From NCBI GenBank assembly GCA_041574955.1, contig JBFGNS010000028.1, forward strand, positions 1 to 32,662: DNA of 32,662 nucleotides, written 5' to 3'. This DNA is from CALZJC01 sp041574955. GTDB taxonomy: Bacteria > Acidobacteriota > Thermoanaerobaculia > Multivoradales > JAHEKO01. Made by a program: the position numbers and the translations under genes. Below the pieces are notes generated by a model. The model made no database searches. It saw only the letters and a program-made list of their open reading frames with translations, and was not told where the DNA came from. Shown in pieces: positions 1-8,082 of this stretch. Position 1 is the stretch's first letter. Each line of letters opens with the position of its first letter.

Positions 1-1777
1 CCGCCGCTCGCGCCGCGCGCAGCGACTCGAGCTCCGACGACAGGCTCTCGCGGGCCGCACGCTCCGACGACAGCTCCTCGCCCAGCTCGTCCCGCTCAGC
101 CGTCAACTCCGACAGGCGAGACCTTTCGGCCGCCAGCGCCGACTGCAGATCGTCCCGCTCAGCCGACACCTCCGCCAACGTCTCTCTCGCCGACGCCAGC
201 TCATTGGCCCGCGCCGCCTGCTCGGCGGTCAGCTCCTCCACCCGCTCGGCCCCCGCCGCCCGCGCCGCGCGCAGCGACTCGAGCTCCGACGACAGGCTCT
301 CGCGGGCCGCACGCTCCGACGACAGCTCCTCGCCCAGCTCGTCCCGCTCCGCCGTCACCGCCGACAACCGGGAGCGCTCGGCCGCCCGTCCGGCGACCAG
401 CTCGTCCCGCGCGGCCGACACTACCGCCAGCTCTTGCCGCGCCGCCGCCAGCTCTTGCCGCGCCGTCGCCAGCTCGCCGGCCTGTTCCACCTGCTCGGCG
501 GTCAGCTCCTCCACCCGCTCGGCCCCCGCCGCCCGCGCTGCGCGCAGCGACTCGAGCTCCGACGACAGGCCCTCGCGGGCCGCGCGCTCCGCCGACAGCT
601 CGTCGCCGAGGGCCGCCAGCCGCCCGCCCAGCTGGTCCCGCTCGGAGGTCGACGCGGCGAGCTCGGCGTGCACCTCCGCCAGCTCCGACGCGCTGTCGGT
701 CGCCGCGCTCTCGACTTCCAGCCGCGCCGCCGACAGCTCCGTGCGCGCCCGCGACAGCGCAGTCTCGAGCTCTTCCCCGCTCGATCGCGAGGCGGCGAGC
801 TCCCGGCCCAGCTCGCTCGCCCGGGCGCGTTCGGCCGACAGCTCGTCGCGCAGGTTGTCGAGCTGCGCCGTCAGCTCGTCGCGCTCGGCACTCATCGCCG
901 CCAACGCCTCGCGCTCGGCCGACCCGGCCTGCTCGGCGGCCCGGCCCGCTGCCGTCGCCTCGGAGCGCGCCGACGCCAGGGCCGTGGCCAGCTCCCGCTC
1001 CGCCGTCCGTGCCCCGGCCAGCTCTTCCTCCAACCGTGCCAGCCGCGACCGCTCGCTGGCGAGCGCCGACGCCAGCCCGTCCCGCTCGCGGGTGACTTCG
1101 GTCAGCCGCTCGCTCGCCGCCGCCGACGCCGACGCCGCGGCGGACAGCTCGGCGAGCCGGCTCTCGGCGGCGCTCGCCCGGCCGCGCGCGGCGTCCAGCT
1201 CCGCCACCGTCTCGGCCAGGCGCGACTCGAGCTCGCCGCCCCGCCGCGACAGCGCGTCGCGCTCCGCCTCGAGCGTCCGCCGGGCGGCGCGCAGCGACTC
1301 GATCTCCTCGGCGCCCGCGCCGGCCGCGGCGGCGGACTCCCGGCGCAGCTCGGCCAGCTGGTCCTCGAGACCACCCACTCGCTGCCGCAGCTGCTGCCGC
1401 TCGCCGCTGAGCCGTTCGAGATCGGCCTCGAGCACCACGATTCGCTGCCGCGCCGTGCGCAGCGCTTCTGGCCGCTCGCCGCCGCCGGCAGCGCCGCCAG
1501 CCAGCCTGTCCCGCTCCAGCTCGAAGCGGACCCGCTGGCCGGCACGCGCCGGCGAGCTGACCTCGAGCCTGACCAGCGCCGTCGTCCGCGAAAGGTCCCG
1601 GACCTCGGCCTCACCGACCTCGATCTGGCGGCTCTCCTGACCGACGGTGAGCTCGTAGTAGACGACGCCCCGGTCCCCCAACCGCAGGCCGCTCGACTGG
1701 CCGGCATCGATCGTGGCGCTCGAGCCGTCGACCGAGACGATGGTGGCGAGCAGCGTGACGAGCAGGGTCGAGGTCAC
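1..1777 (-). CDS. Large coiled-coil repeat protein with conserved N-terminal beta module (3' part off the window)
   Basis: The reading frame is open from a GTG at 1777 to the left edge, 592 codons without a stop. An in-frame TGA lies four codons upstream and a GAGGAGG Shine-Dalgarno sits 4 nt before the GTG, so the start is firm. Residues 1-92 form a small module (VDG, GLRLGDRG, EVGEAEV). It matches the N-terminus of the FGE-fold protein at 24909 at about 29 of 49 positions over residues 11-59, aligned by hand. From about residue 105 the protein is almost all Ala/Glu/Arg/Leu/Ser heptads, a very long predicted coiled coil. Near the left edge it contains near-identical repeats of 84 and 91 residues. 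No classical signal peptide is seen. It follows the GDP-fucose synthase gene by 65 bp and is probably the last or a late gene of the operon. Function is unknown; a structural or scaffolding role is inference. Antisense frames here are long only because of the base composition. Confidence 0.85.
   Translation of the reverse strand, partial: MTSTLLVTLLATIVSVDGSSATIDAGQSSGLRLGDRGVVYYELTVGQESRQIEVGEAEVRDLSRTTALVRLEVSSPARAGQRVRFELERDRLAGGAAGGGERPEALRTARQRIVVLEADLERLSGERQQLRQRVGGLEDQLAELRRESAAAAGAGAEEIESLRAARRTLEAERDALSRRGGELESRLAETVAELDAARGRASAAESRLAELSAAASASAAASERLTEVTRERDGLASALASERSRLARLEEELAGARTAERELATALASARSEATAAGRAAEQAGSAEREALAAMSAERDELTAQLDNLRDELSAERARASELGRELAASRSSGEELETALSRARTELSAARLEVESAATDSASELAEVHAELAASTSERDQLGGRLAALGDELSAERAAREGLSSELESLRAARAAGAERVEELTAEQVEQAGELATARQELAAARQELAVVSAARDELVAGRAAERSRLSAVTAERDELGEELSSERAARESLSSELESLRAARAAGAERVEELTAEQAARANELASARETLAEVSAERDDLQSALAAERSRLSELTAERDELGEELSSERAARESLSSELESLRAARAA
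11..600. repeat. Imperfect tandem repeats (252 and 273 bp units) in the coiled-coil gene
   Basis: Copies begin at 11, 263 and 536. The first 87 nt of the copies at 11 and 263 are identical, and their last 40 or so nt also match. The third copy carries several substitutions and diverges after about 600. Unit lengths are whole codons (84 and 91), so the reading frame is kept. The 21-bp difference is one coiled-coil heptad. The array continues off the left edge. Confidence 0.85.
429..470. repeat. 21-bp heptad-encoding direct duplication
   Basis: Two adjacent 21-nt copies (429-449 and 450-470) differ at one base. They encode consecutive heptads of the type ARQELAA on the minus strand. This duplication accounts exactly for the larger repeat (273 versus 252 bp) and looks like a recent slippage or unequal-crossover event that kept the coiled-coil register. 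Confidence 0.85.
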
Positions 1778-1842
1778 CTGGCCTCCTCAGCGTCGCCAGG
1801 GTCGCGCCGCCGGGCGGGATCGTCGCGGCTCGGCGCCCGCCG

Positions 1843-2844
1843 TCAGCCCGCCACCACCCGCTCTTGTCGCGACCGCACAGCGGAATCGTAGTTGCGACAG
1901 AACCACTCGTAGGTTGTCTCGATGCCCTGCCGAAGCTCGATGCGGTGGCGCCATCCGAGCCGGTTCAGCCGGCCGACGTCGAGCAGCTTACGCGGCATGC
2001 CGTCCGGCTTGGAGGTGTCGAACTCGAGCTTCAGGCCGGGCGCCACGATGTCGCGGGTCATCTCGGCGAGCGCGCGGATGCTGATCTCGGAGCCCGTGCC
2101 GACGTTGATGTGGTGCTCGCCGTGGTACCGGCGCATCAGGAACAGGCAGGCGTCGGCCAGGTCCTCGACGTGTAGAAGCTCGCGTAGCGGCGCGCCGGTA
2201 CCCCAGACCACGGCGCGCGAACGGCCCTCGAGACGGGCCTCGTGGAACCGTCTCATCAGCGCCGGCAGGACGTGGCCGCCGAACGGGTCGAAGTTGTCGT
2301 TGGGACCGTAGAGGTTGGTGGGTATCGCCGAGATGAAGTCGCAGCCGTACTGGCGGCGGTAGGCCTGGCACAGCCGGATGCCGGCGATCTTGGCGACCGC
2401 ATACGGCTCGTTGGTGGGCTCGAGCGGACCGCTCAGCAAATACTCCTCGCGCATCGGCTGCGGGCACTGGCGCGGATAGATGCAAGAGCTGCCGAGATAC
2501 AGCAGCCGCTTGACGCTCGTCAGATGGGCCGCGTGCACCACGGTCGCGTGGATCAGCAGGTTGTCGTAGATGAACTCGGCCGGACGGGTGGAGTTGGCCA
2601 GGATGCCGCCGACCGTGCCCGCCACCAGGAAAACGTACTCCGGCTGGTTGACCTCGAACCAGGCGTTGACGGCCGCCTGGTTGCGCAGATCCAGCTCCTG
2701 GCGGGTGGCGGTCAGCAGGTTGGTGAAACCCTCCTGCTCGAGGCGGCGCACGATGGCCGAGCCCACCAGCCCGCGGTGGCCGGCGACATAGATCGACGAG
2801 TCGGGACGCAGGTGGACTGCTTCTACCGGGGATCTCTCAACCAT
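1843..2844 (-). CDS. fcl: GDP-L-fucose synthase
   Basis: 333-residue short-chain dehydrogenase/reductase. The family converts GDP-4-keto-6-deoxy-mannose to GDP-L-fucose (epimerisation at C3/C5, then NADPH reduction) in the cytoplasm. Rossmann motif GHRGLVG is at residues 22-28. The family's catalytic set is intact with a constant +12 offset from the E. coli enzyme: S119 and C121 in GSSCIYP, Y148 and K152 in YAVAK, and H191. The family signature TNLYGPNDNFD is at 176-186. Length is normal. The gene lies 21 bp after the WbuB-like glycosyltransferase in the same operon. GDP-mannose 4,6-dehydratase (gmd), which makes its substrate and is often adjacent, is not in the window. The enzyme implies that fucose, or a sugar derived from it, is a component of the polysaccharide. 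Confidence 0.95.
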   Translation of the reverse strand: MVERSPVEAVHLRPDSSIYVAGHRGLVGSAIVRRLEQEGFTNLLTATRQELDLRNQAAVNAWFEVNQPEYVFLVAGTVGGILANSTRPAEFIYDNLLIHATVVHAAHLTSVKRLLYLGSSCIYPRQCPQPMREEYLLSGPLEPTNEPYAVAKIAGIRLCQAYRRQYGCDFISAIPTNLYGPNDNFDPFGGHVLPALMRRFHEARLEGRSRAVVWGTGAPLRELLHVEDLADACLFLMRRYHGEHHINVGTGSEISIRALAEMTRDIVAPGLKLEFDTSKPDGMPRKLLDVGRLNRLGWRHRIELRQGIETTYEWFCRNYDSAVRSRQERVVAG

Positions 2845-2865
2845 CAGCGCGCCCGATTGTACCGA

Positions 2866-4101
2866 CTAATCGCCCGCCGGGCCGCCGTCGCCGTTGCCGG
2901 CCAGCCGGCCGACGACCCCTACCCAGCGCGCGGTGATCAGCGCGCGGTCGTACCGGCGATCGAACAGAGCTCGGCCGCGGCGTCCCCGGTTGCGCGCTTC
3001 CGCCGGCCGCCGCGCCGCCTCCCGGACCGCCCGCTCGAGCTCCTCGGCGTCGTGGTGGCAGCACCAGCCGACCGCCTCGCGCTCGATCTCGCGGCGCAGC
3101 CCGGTCTCCGCCCCGCCGACCAGCAGCACCGGCCGGCCTGCCGCCAGCGCCGCCGCGTACTTGGACGGCACCATCAGCCCCGACACCTCGTCGCGCAGGC
3201 TGACCAGATGCAGGTCGCCGGCGGCGTACAGCGCGCCGAGTCGCTCGCGGGGCTGGTAGGGCAGCAGCCTGAAGTTGGATAGGCGCGCGGCGGCCCGCAC
3301 CACCTCCTTCCGGCGCGGCCCGTCGCCCACGAACAGGAAACCGATCTCCTGCTCCCGGCCGGCGAGCCGCTCGGCGGCCTCGAGCACGGCGTCGAAGCGG
3401 TGCGCGAGCCCGTGGTTACCGGAGTAGAGAACCACGAAGCGGTCCGCCAGCCCGAGATCGCGCCGAAGCTGCTCGCCGCCCTCGTCGTCCGGCCGGATCG
3501 CCGCGCCGTCGGCCCAGTTGGGAATCACATCGATCCGGCGCGCGCCACGCCGGCGGAGCGAGCTCGCCAAGTCATCGTCGAGGGCGATGCACAGATCGGC
3601 TCGCTTCAGGACCACGCTCGAGACCCTGGAGAGCATCACTCCCATCCAGGAGGAGTGGCGTAGCTTGCCCAGCGCCACCGCGATGTCCGGGTACAGGTCT
3701 TCAACCTTGTAGACGAAGCGTGCGCCCCGCAGGCTGGCCAACAGGCCCAGCAGGCCGACCATCGGCGGCGTCGAAAGGCAGACCACGACGTCGGCGCGAG
3801 GCCCGAACAGCACCACACCAGCCGCCGACGCCAGAAAGCTCAACGCATCGCCCATCCTCGCCACGCCGTTGCCGCGCCCCAGGCGGGTCGACCACGGGCG
3901 GACGATCTCGATGCCCTGCCAGCGCTCCCGCGGCGGCAAGGGAGCCGCGCCGTTGCCGGCGTAGCTGCCACGCCCCGCCACCGCCCGCACCTCCGCGCCG
4001 GTCGCGGCCAGGTCCTCGGCCAAGTCGGACAGCAGCTGAGCGGTGGCCGCGATGTCGGGCCAGAAGTACTGGTTGACCAGCAGAACGCGCGGAGCGGTCA
4101 C
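2866..4101 (-). CDS. GT4 glycosyltransferase, WbuB/WcaI-like
   Basis: 411 residues from a GTG at 4101 that overlaps the stop of the upstream Wzy-like gene by 4 nt (GTGA). The N-terminus (VLLVNQYFWPDIAATAQLL) is typical of the WbuB/WcaI branch of GT4, which adds sugars such as L-fucose or FucNAc to undecaprenol-linked intermediates at the inner membrane. GT-B fold features include the central YKVEDLYPDIAVALGKL segment, IPNWAD, and near the C-terminus VPSKYAAALAAGRPV. In this branch PSK takes the place of the second Glu of the usual E-x7-E motif. The fcl gene follows immediately, so a fucosyl-type donor is plausible but not shown. A longer open frame exists upstream, but it only shadows the Wzy-like gene in another frame. 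Confidence 0.88.
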   Translation of the reverse strand: MTAPRVLLVNQYFWPDIAATAQLLSDLAEDLAATGAEVRAVAGRGSYAGNGAAPLPPRERWQGIEIVRPWSTRLGRGNGVARMGDALSFLASAAGVVLFGPRADVVVCLSTPPMVGLLGLLASLRGARFVYKVEDLYPDIAVALGKLRHSSWMGVMLSRVSSVVLKRADLCIALDDDLASSLRRRGARRIDVIPNWADGAAIRPDDEGGEQLRRDLGLADRFVVLYSGNHGLAHRFDAVLEAAERLAGREQEIGFLFVGDGPRRKEVVRAAARLSNFRLLPYQPRERLGALYAAGDLHLVSLRDEVSGLMVPSKYAAALAAGRPVLLVGGAETGLRREIEREAVGWCCHHDAEELERAVREAARRPAEARNRGRRGRALFDRRYDRALITARWVGVVGRLAGNGDGGPAGD

Positions 4102-5585
4102 CGTTCGTCCCCCAGGCGAAGCGCTCGAACCGCCGTCTGCGGCTCGCCGCCGAGCCAGCGCTCGAAGCTGCGGCCGAAGAAGCGGCCGAACAGGTAGAGG
4201 AAGATGAACGCCGTCAGCTGACCGCCGATCAGCTTGACGAGGGTCATCTCGAACAGGTGGAGTTGGAAGAAGAGGGCCGCCACCAGAAACCCGCTCACCG
4301 TCACGGCGCCGAGCGGCAGCCGCATCAGCGCCCGCGCCATCAGCCCCAGCAGCACGCCGAACAGCAGCAGAGGGACGAACATCCACACCGGGCCGAGGTC
4401 GGCGTAGCTTTCCGCCGCATAGCCGATCGAGACACTGGTGCCGCCCTCGACCACCGGCAGGCGGATGCCCGCAAACTCGGCGACATACCAGGAGTCGTTG
4501 CGCAGCCGGGGCTTGGACGGGAACAGCAGCCGCGGCATCAGGACGTGCCTGAGCGCCGCCAGATAGAGACCGCCGTCCTCGTACGGCCGGCGCGAAGGAA
4601 TGCGCTCCACGACGTGGGCGAAGTAGTAGACGTAGGAGGTTCGCTCGATCAGGAAGTCCACCCGCGCCATCGGGCTCTCCCTGCCCGCGATCAGCAGGCC
4701 CGAGGACTCCAGGGCGCCCACCAGGATGTCCGACCGGCTCTTGCCGCGCCCACCCGTCAGGTCTGCCCGGATCGCCTCGCGGATGTCGAGCCAGAGCACC
4801 GCCAGACCGAAGCCGACGACCGCCAGCGAGATCCCGGCCAGAATCCTCCTGGCCTTCGGGCGCCCGGGCACGGTCAGGACCGCCAGCATCAGCACCATGA
4901 GCGGAGTCTTCCAGAGGGAAAAGAAGCTCGTGAAGCCCAGAAAGCCCTCGACCAGCAGCAGCGCAACGGCCCAGACCCTCTTCTCGCGGGAGACGATTGC
5001 ACGGTAGAACAGCAGATAGAACAGCACCCACTTGATCATCAGTAGGGCGTTGATCGGCTGGGTGATCGCCGGCAGCCGCCAGGCCACGGCCGACAGGATG
5101 GGGCTCGCGACCACCGCCGCCGCCACCGCCGCAACCAGGCGTACGGTCGGTGGCTTGACCGGCTCGTCGGTTCCCTCGCCGACGGTCGCCCCTCGGGCCG
5201 AGCCCATGCCGAGGCGCGCACCGACCGCCAGTGCGGCCAGGGCGCCCAGGCCCAGATAGGTCGCCTGCTCGACAGCGGGCGCCGAAGTCGCCAGCAGCCA
5301 CCTGCCAGTCACCGCCTGGTAGAGGTGGCCGCTGCTGACCTGGAACCATTGCAGGGAGAACGCCAGCGGGAATACGGGCACCTGCCCGCGACGCCAGGTG
5401 AGACCGGCCACCAGCGGCAAGACGCCTCCGATCGCGGCGCCGAGCGGACTCGCCAGCAGCAGATAGCCGATCGCCGCGCCGGCCGCCACGAGCAGCGGCA
5501 GCCGCGACTGGAACGGGTAGACGGCCCGGGCGGAGAATCGGTCGGAGGCCGGGCCAGCGACCGCCAAGGACGCGGGAATCGACAT
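4098..5585 (-). CDS. Polytopic membrane protein, probable Wzy-type polysaccharide polymerase
   Basis: Integral membrane protein of 495 residues from the ATG at 5585. An in-frame GTG at 5612 would add nine residues, and neither start has a strong Shine-Dalgarno. About 10-12 hydrophobic segments are visible. A large hydrophilic loop in the middle (about residues 270-390, including ARVDFLIERTSYVYYF and GGTSVSIGYAAESYADLG) resembles the periplasmic loop of oligosaccharide repeat-unit polymerases. Such proteins are poorly conserved in sequence. The call therefore rests on topology, length and position between glycosyltransferases, with the Wzx-like flippase upstream in the same operon. Its role would be block-wise joining of lipid-linked repeat units on the periplasmic face. 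A second Wzy-family protein is encoded at 21650. Confidence 0.7.
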   Translation of the reverse strand: MSIPASLAVAGPASDRFSARAVYPFQSRLPLLVAAGAAIGYLLLASPLGAAIGGVLPLVAGLTWRRGQVPVFPLAFSLQWFQVSSGHLYQAVTGRWLLATSAPAVEQATYLGLGALAALAVGARLGMGSARGATVGEGTDEPVKPPTVRLVAAVAAAVVASPILSAVAWRLPAITQPINALLMIKWVLFYLLFYRAIVSREKRVWAVALLLVEGFLGFTSFFSLWKTPLMVLMLAVLTVPGRPKARRILAGISLAVVGFGLAVLWLDIREAIRADLTGGRGKSRSDILVGALESSGLLIAGRESPMARVDFLIERTSYVYYFAHVVERIPSRRPYEDGGLYLAALRHVLMPRLLFPSKPRLRNDSWYVAEFAGIRLPVVEGGTSVSIGYAAESYADLGPVWMFVPLLLFGVLLGLMARALMRLPLGAVTVSGFLVAALFFQLHLFEMTLVKLIGGQLTAFIFLYLFGRFFGRSFERWLGGEPQTAVRALRLGDER

Positions 5586-5634
5586 CGCCAACTCTAGTCT
5601 AACGGCTAGCACCCGACCGGCTCTGCGGTCCGGG

Positions 5635-6801
5635 TCACACCTCGCGGCTCGGCGCCAGCCGACTCAACTCCGCCAGCGTGCCCTCGACCGCGCGCTCGAA
5701 TGAGTGGCGGTCGAGCAGCTGCTCGACCGTCGCCAAGTCCGGCTCGCGCCCCGCTGTGATGCGCCGAAGGCAGCTACTCAGTGCGGCCACGTCCCCGCAC
5801 GGGAAGACGTAGCCGTTGCTGCCCTCCACTACCAGGTCGGGCGCGCAGCCCGCGGCCTCGCTGACCACGACCCAGGTGCCGCAGGCGAGGGCTTCGTTGA
5901 CCACCAGTCCCCAGGTCTCGCTGGCGGACGGCAGCACCAGGACGTCGGCTGCGGCGTAGATCGCAGGCAGCTCGCTCTGGTTGCGGAACCCCTGAAAGAC
6001 GATCGGCGCCGACAGAGCACGCGCCGCGCCGCGCAGGCGGGCCGCGAGTCGGCCGTCGCCAACCACCACGCCGCGCACCGCGCCGCTGCACCGGGAGATG
6101 GCCGCGATGAAGTCTTCGGGCCGCTTTTCGGGAACCAATCGACCGACGAACAGCGCGGCCGTGCCACCGTCGGGGACTCCCCACTCGGCTCGGAGCGCGG
6201 CGCGCCGGCCCGGGTCGAGGCGAGCACGCGTCGCCCACCAGGCGTTGTCCACGCTGTGGGGTGCGAACCCGATGCGCTCGGGTGGCACGCCGTAATGCAG
6301 CAGGTAGGCCCGGTTGCGGCTGCCCACAGCCAGGTGGGCCGAGAAGCTGCGCAGGAACCACGGATAGACGAGGCGCTTCGTCAGCCGCCTGAGCGGACTG
6401 CGGCCCGCTGCCAGCTGTGAGTCGCCCCGGCAGAGCACCGGGATCCGGTGGCGCCTGCAGGCCCACCAGGCCTGCAGGTAGCTCTTGTACTGCCAGCCCA
6501 GGACCAGGCAGGCGGCGAAGCCTCTGCGACGCAGATGGCCACCGATGTCGGGCGTATCGCAGCCGGTGAACCGGTCGAGGCCCGGGCGCCGCGCGCGGTT
6601 GACCAGGAAACGGTGGTCGTAGCCCTCGAGCAGCGGCGTGTCCCATTCGAACGGCACATCGAAGCCGGCGGCCGCCTGGTCCTCGGGTGACGGCCGGTGG
6701 CAGTACAGCACCTCCAGCTCCACCACCCGCGCGAGGGCCCGGAACCAGGGCGCCTGGTACTGCACCGGATGGCTGGCGACGACAGCGAGGCGCTCGACCA
6801 T
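5635..6801 (-). CDS. GT4 family glycosyltransferase
   Basis: 388 residues, start ATG at 6801, six bases after the preceding glycosyltransferase's stop. GT-B fold: N-terminal domain from VVASHPVQYQAPWFRALA, and C-terminal nucleotide-sugar domain with FVGRLVPEKRPEDFI at 218-232 and the E-x7-E motif at E295/E303 (SETWGLVVNEAL). N-termini starting SHPVQYQ are seen in GT4 enzymes of capsule and spore-coat polysaccharide clusters. It presumably transfers one sugar to the growing lipid-linked repeat unit in the cytoplasm. Donor and acceptor cannot be deduced. The Wzy-like gene follows within about 50 bp in the same operon. Confidence 0.88.
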   Translation of the reverse strand: MVERLAVVASHPVQYQAPWFRALARVVELEVLYCHRPSPEDQAAAGFDVPFEWDTPLLEGYDHRFLVNRARRPGLDRFTGCDTPDIGGHLRRRGFAACLVLGWQYKSYLQAWWACRRHRIPVLCRGDSQLAAGRSPLRRLTKRLVYPWFLRSFSAHLAVGSRNRAYLLHYGVPPERIGFAPHSVDNAWWATRARLDPGRRAALRAEWGVPDGGTAALFVGRLVPEKRPEDFIAAISRCSGAVRGVVVGDGRLAARLRGAARALSAPIVFQGFRNQSELPAIYAAADVLVLPSASETWGLVVNEALACGTWVVVSEAAGCAPDLVVEGSNGYVFPCGDVAALSSCLRRITAGREPDLATVEQLLDRHSFERAVEGTLAELSRLAPSREV

Positions 6802-6807
6802 GACCGC

Positions 6808-8082
6808 TCAGCCCCGGCTCGAAAGGGCCCGCTCCACGCTAGCCAGAAACCGGCCCTGCTCGAGATCCCAGTTGAACCGCTCGCGCGCCAGCCGCCACGC
6901 CGCGGTGCGTGCCGCCATCAGCCGCCGGCGGTCGGCGAGCAGGGCCTGAACCGCGCCGGCCGTGGCGCGCGGATCCTCGAGATCGACCAGGGTCGCCGCC
7001 TCGCCAAGCTCCGGCGCCAGGGCCTCCTGCGCCGGCGTCCGGCTGATGAGCTGGGGCAGTCCGGCCAGCAGGTAGGTGAAGATCTTGTTGGCCAGGCAGA
7101 GCCGGTGGTTCGGGGTGTCCGGCAGCTCCAGGCTGAGGCCGAGAGTGTGACGCGCCGCCAGCTCCGCCATGCGCTCGGGCGGCGCCGGCGGCTCGAAAGA
7201 CAGCCGTTCGGCGACACCCGCCTCGCCGGCCGCGGCTCGCAGCCGTTCGCAGTAGCCGGCGGCCGGGTAGCCGCGCAGGACGAGGCGGACCGGTCGCCCG
7301 ACCCGGCCGAGGGCACGGATCAGCTCCTCCAGGCCGCGGCCCGGTCCGATCGTCTGGGAGAACCAGTAGAGCGAGGGAGGCTCGTTCGTTTCGCGCTCGG
7401 CCGCGGCGGCCTCGGCCGGCGCCTCGGCGAGAGGCAACACGTTGAGAACCGGCGTCGACTCCACGCCGAGCAGCTGCGCGTAGGCACCGGCGATGCCCGG
7501 CGAGGCAGCCGTCAGATGGCGACAGAGCGGGATGTACGCCCGCTCCACTGCCTCGGCGAGCCGCCGGCCCGGCGAGTCGGAGAGCCGGTCCGGATACGTC
7601 CCGGAATGGAGATCCTCGGCGTCGAAGCCGAGAGCGGCGCCCAGCCGGTCGGCAGCGGTGGCGGCGACTGGCAGGGCTTCGAGGGTGTGCGCTATGACCA
7701 GATCGGCCGGCTGCCGGATCACCTGCCGGACCAGCTCCGGGTAGTAGCGGCAGACCGCCCGCGACCTCCAGGCCTCGCCTCCGGTGAACCTCCACAGAGT
7801 GTGCGCGGCCCGCTGGCGCACGGCTCCTCGCAGCCAACGCCACCGCCGGCGCACGCCCGCCTCGCCGGCCGCGATCCGCTCCAACCGCCAGGCGGAGCGC
7901 CGCGCCAGGGCGTCGTCGAACTTCCGCAGCCGGGCCGCGGGCTCGAGCGCCACCAGCCGCACTTCGTATCCCGCCCGGTGGAGGGCACTCGCCTCCTTGA
8001 CGGCCCGCGGGTTGAAGGCCGCGTGCGAGGTCGTCACCAGACAGATGCGGGCGCGGGCACCACCGCCGCGGGCGGCACTCAC
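6808..8082 (-). CDS. GT4-like (GT-B) glycosyltransferase
   Basis: 424 residues from a GTG at 8082 that overlaps the stop of the flippase gene by 4 nt (GTGA), implying translational coupling. The N-terminal segment ICLVTTSHAAFNPRAVKEA and the middle region LHSGTYPD are those of GT-B glycosyltransferases. The C-terminal domain has a donor-site region ANKIFTYLLAGLPQLIS, equivalent to the NKLFEYMAAGLP pattern of related enzymes, and lacks a textbook E-x7-E. It probably adds one sugar of the repeat unit; specificity is unknown. A much longer open frame runs upstream, but it overlaps the flippase in another frame and has no coding character there. Confidence 0.82.
   Translation of the reverse strand: MSAARGGGARARICLVTTSHAAFNPRAVKEASALHRAGYEVRLVALEPAARLRKFDDALARRSAWRLERIAAGEAGVRRRWRWLRGAVRQRAAHTLWRFTGGEAWRSRAVCRYYPELVRQVIRQPADLVIAHTLEALPVAATAADRLGAALGFDAEDLHSGTYPDRLSDSPGRRLAEAVERAYIPLCRHLTAASPGIAGAYAQLLGVESTPVLNVLPLAEAPAEAAAAERETNEPPSLYWFSQTIGPGRGLEELIRALGRVGRPVRLVLRGYPAAGYCERLRAAAGEAGVAERLSFEPPAPPERMAELAARHTLGLSLELPDTPNHRLCLANKIFTYLLAGLPQLISRTPAQEALAPELGEAATLVDLEDPRATAGAVQALLADRRRLMAARTAAWRLARERFNWDLEQGRFLASVERALSSRG

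Noticed and set aside
1..600. CRISPR array
   Set aside because: The repeats are long, adjoining, in frame and encode coiled-coil heptads; there are no regular unique spacers or cas genes.
204..1891. Long plus-strand open frames of over 470 codons across the coiled-coil gene
   Set aside because: They are Ser/Arg/Ala-rich antisense shadows of the minus-strand heptad repeats. The minus frame has a Shine-Dalgarno, a domain shared with another gene and a clear heptad pattern.
4102..5349. Upstream extension of the WbuB-like glycosyltransferase into an 827-codon frame
   Set aside because: The extension lies on top of the Wzy-like membrane protein in another frame and reads as Gly/Arg/Pro-rich non-protein. 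The real start is the GTG at 4101. The same applies to the long frames extending upstream of the genes starting at 8082 and 9578.
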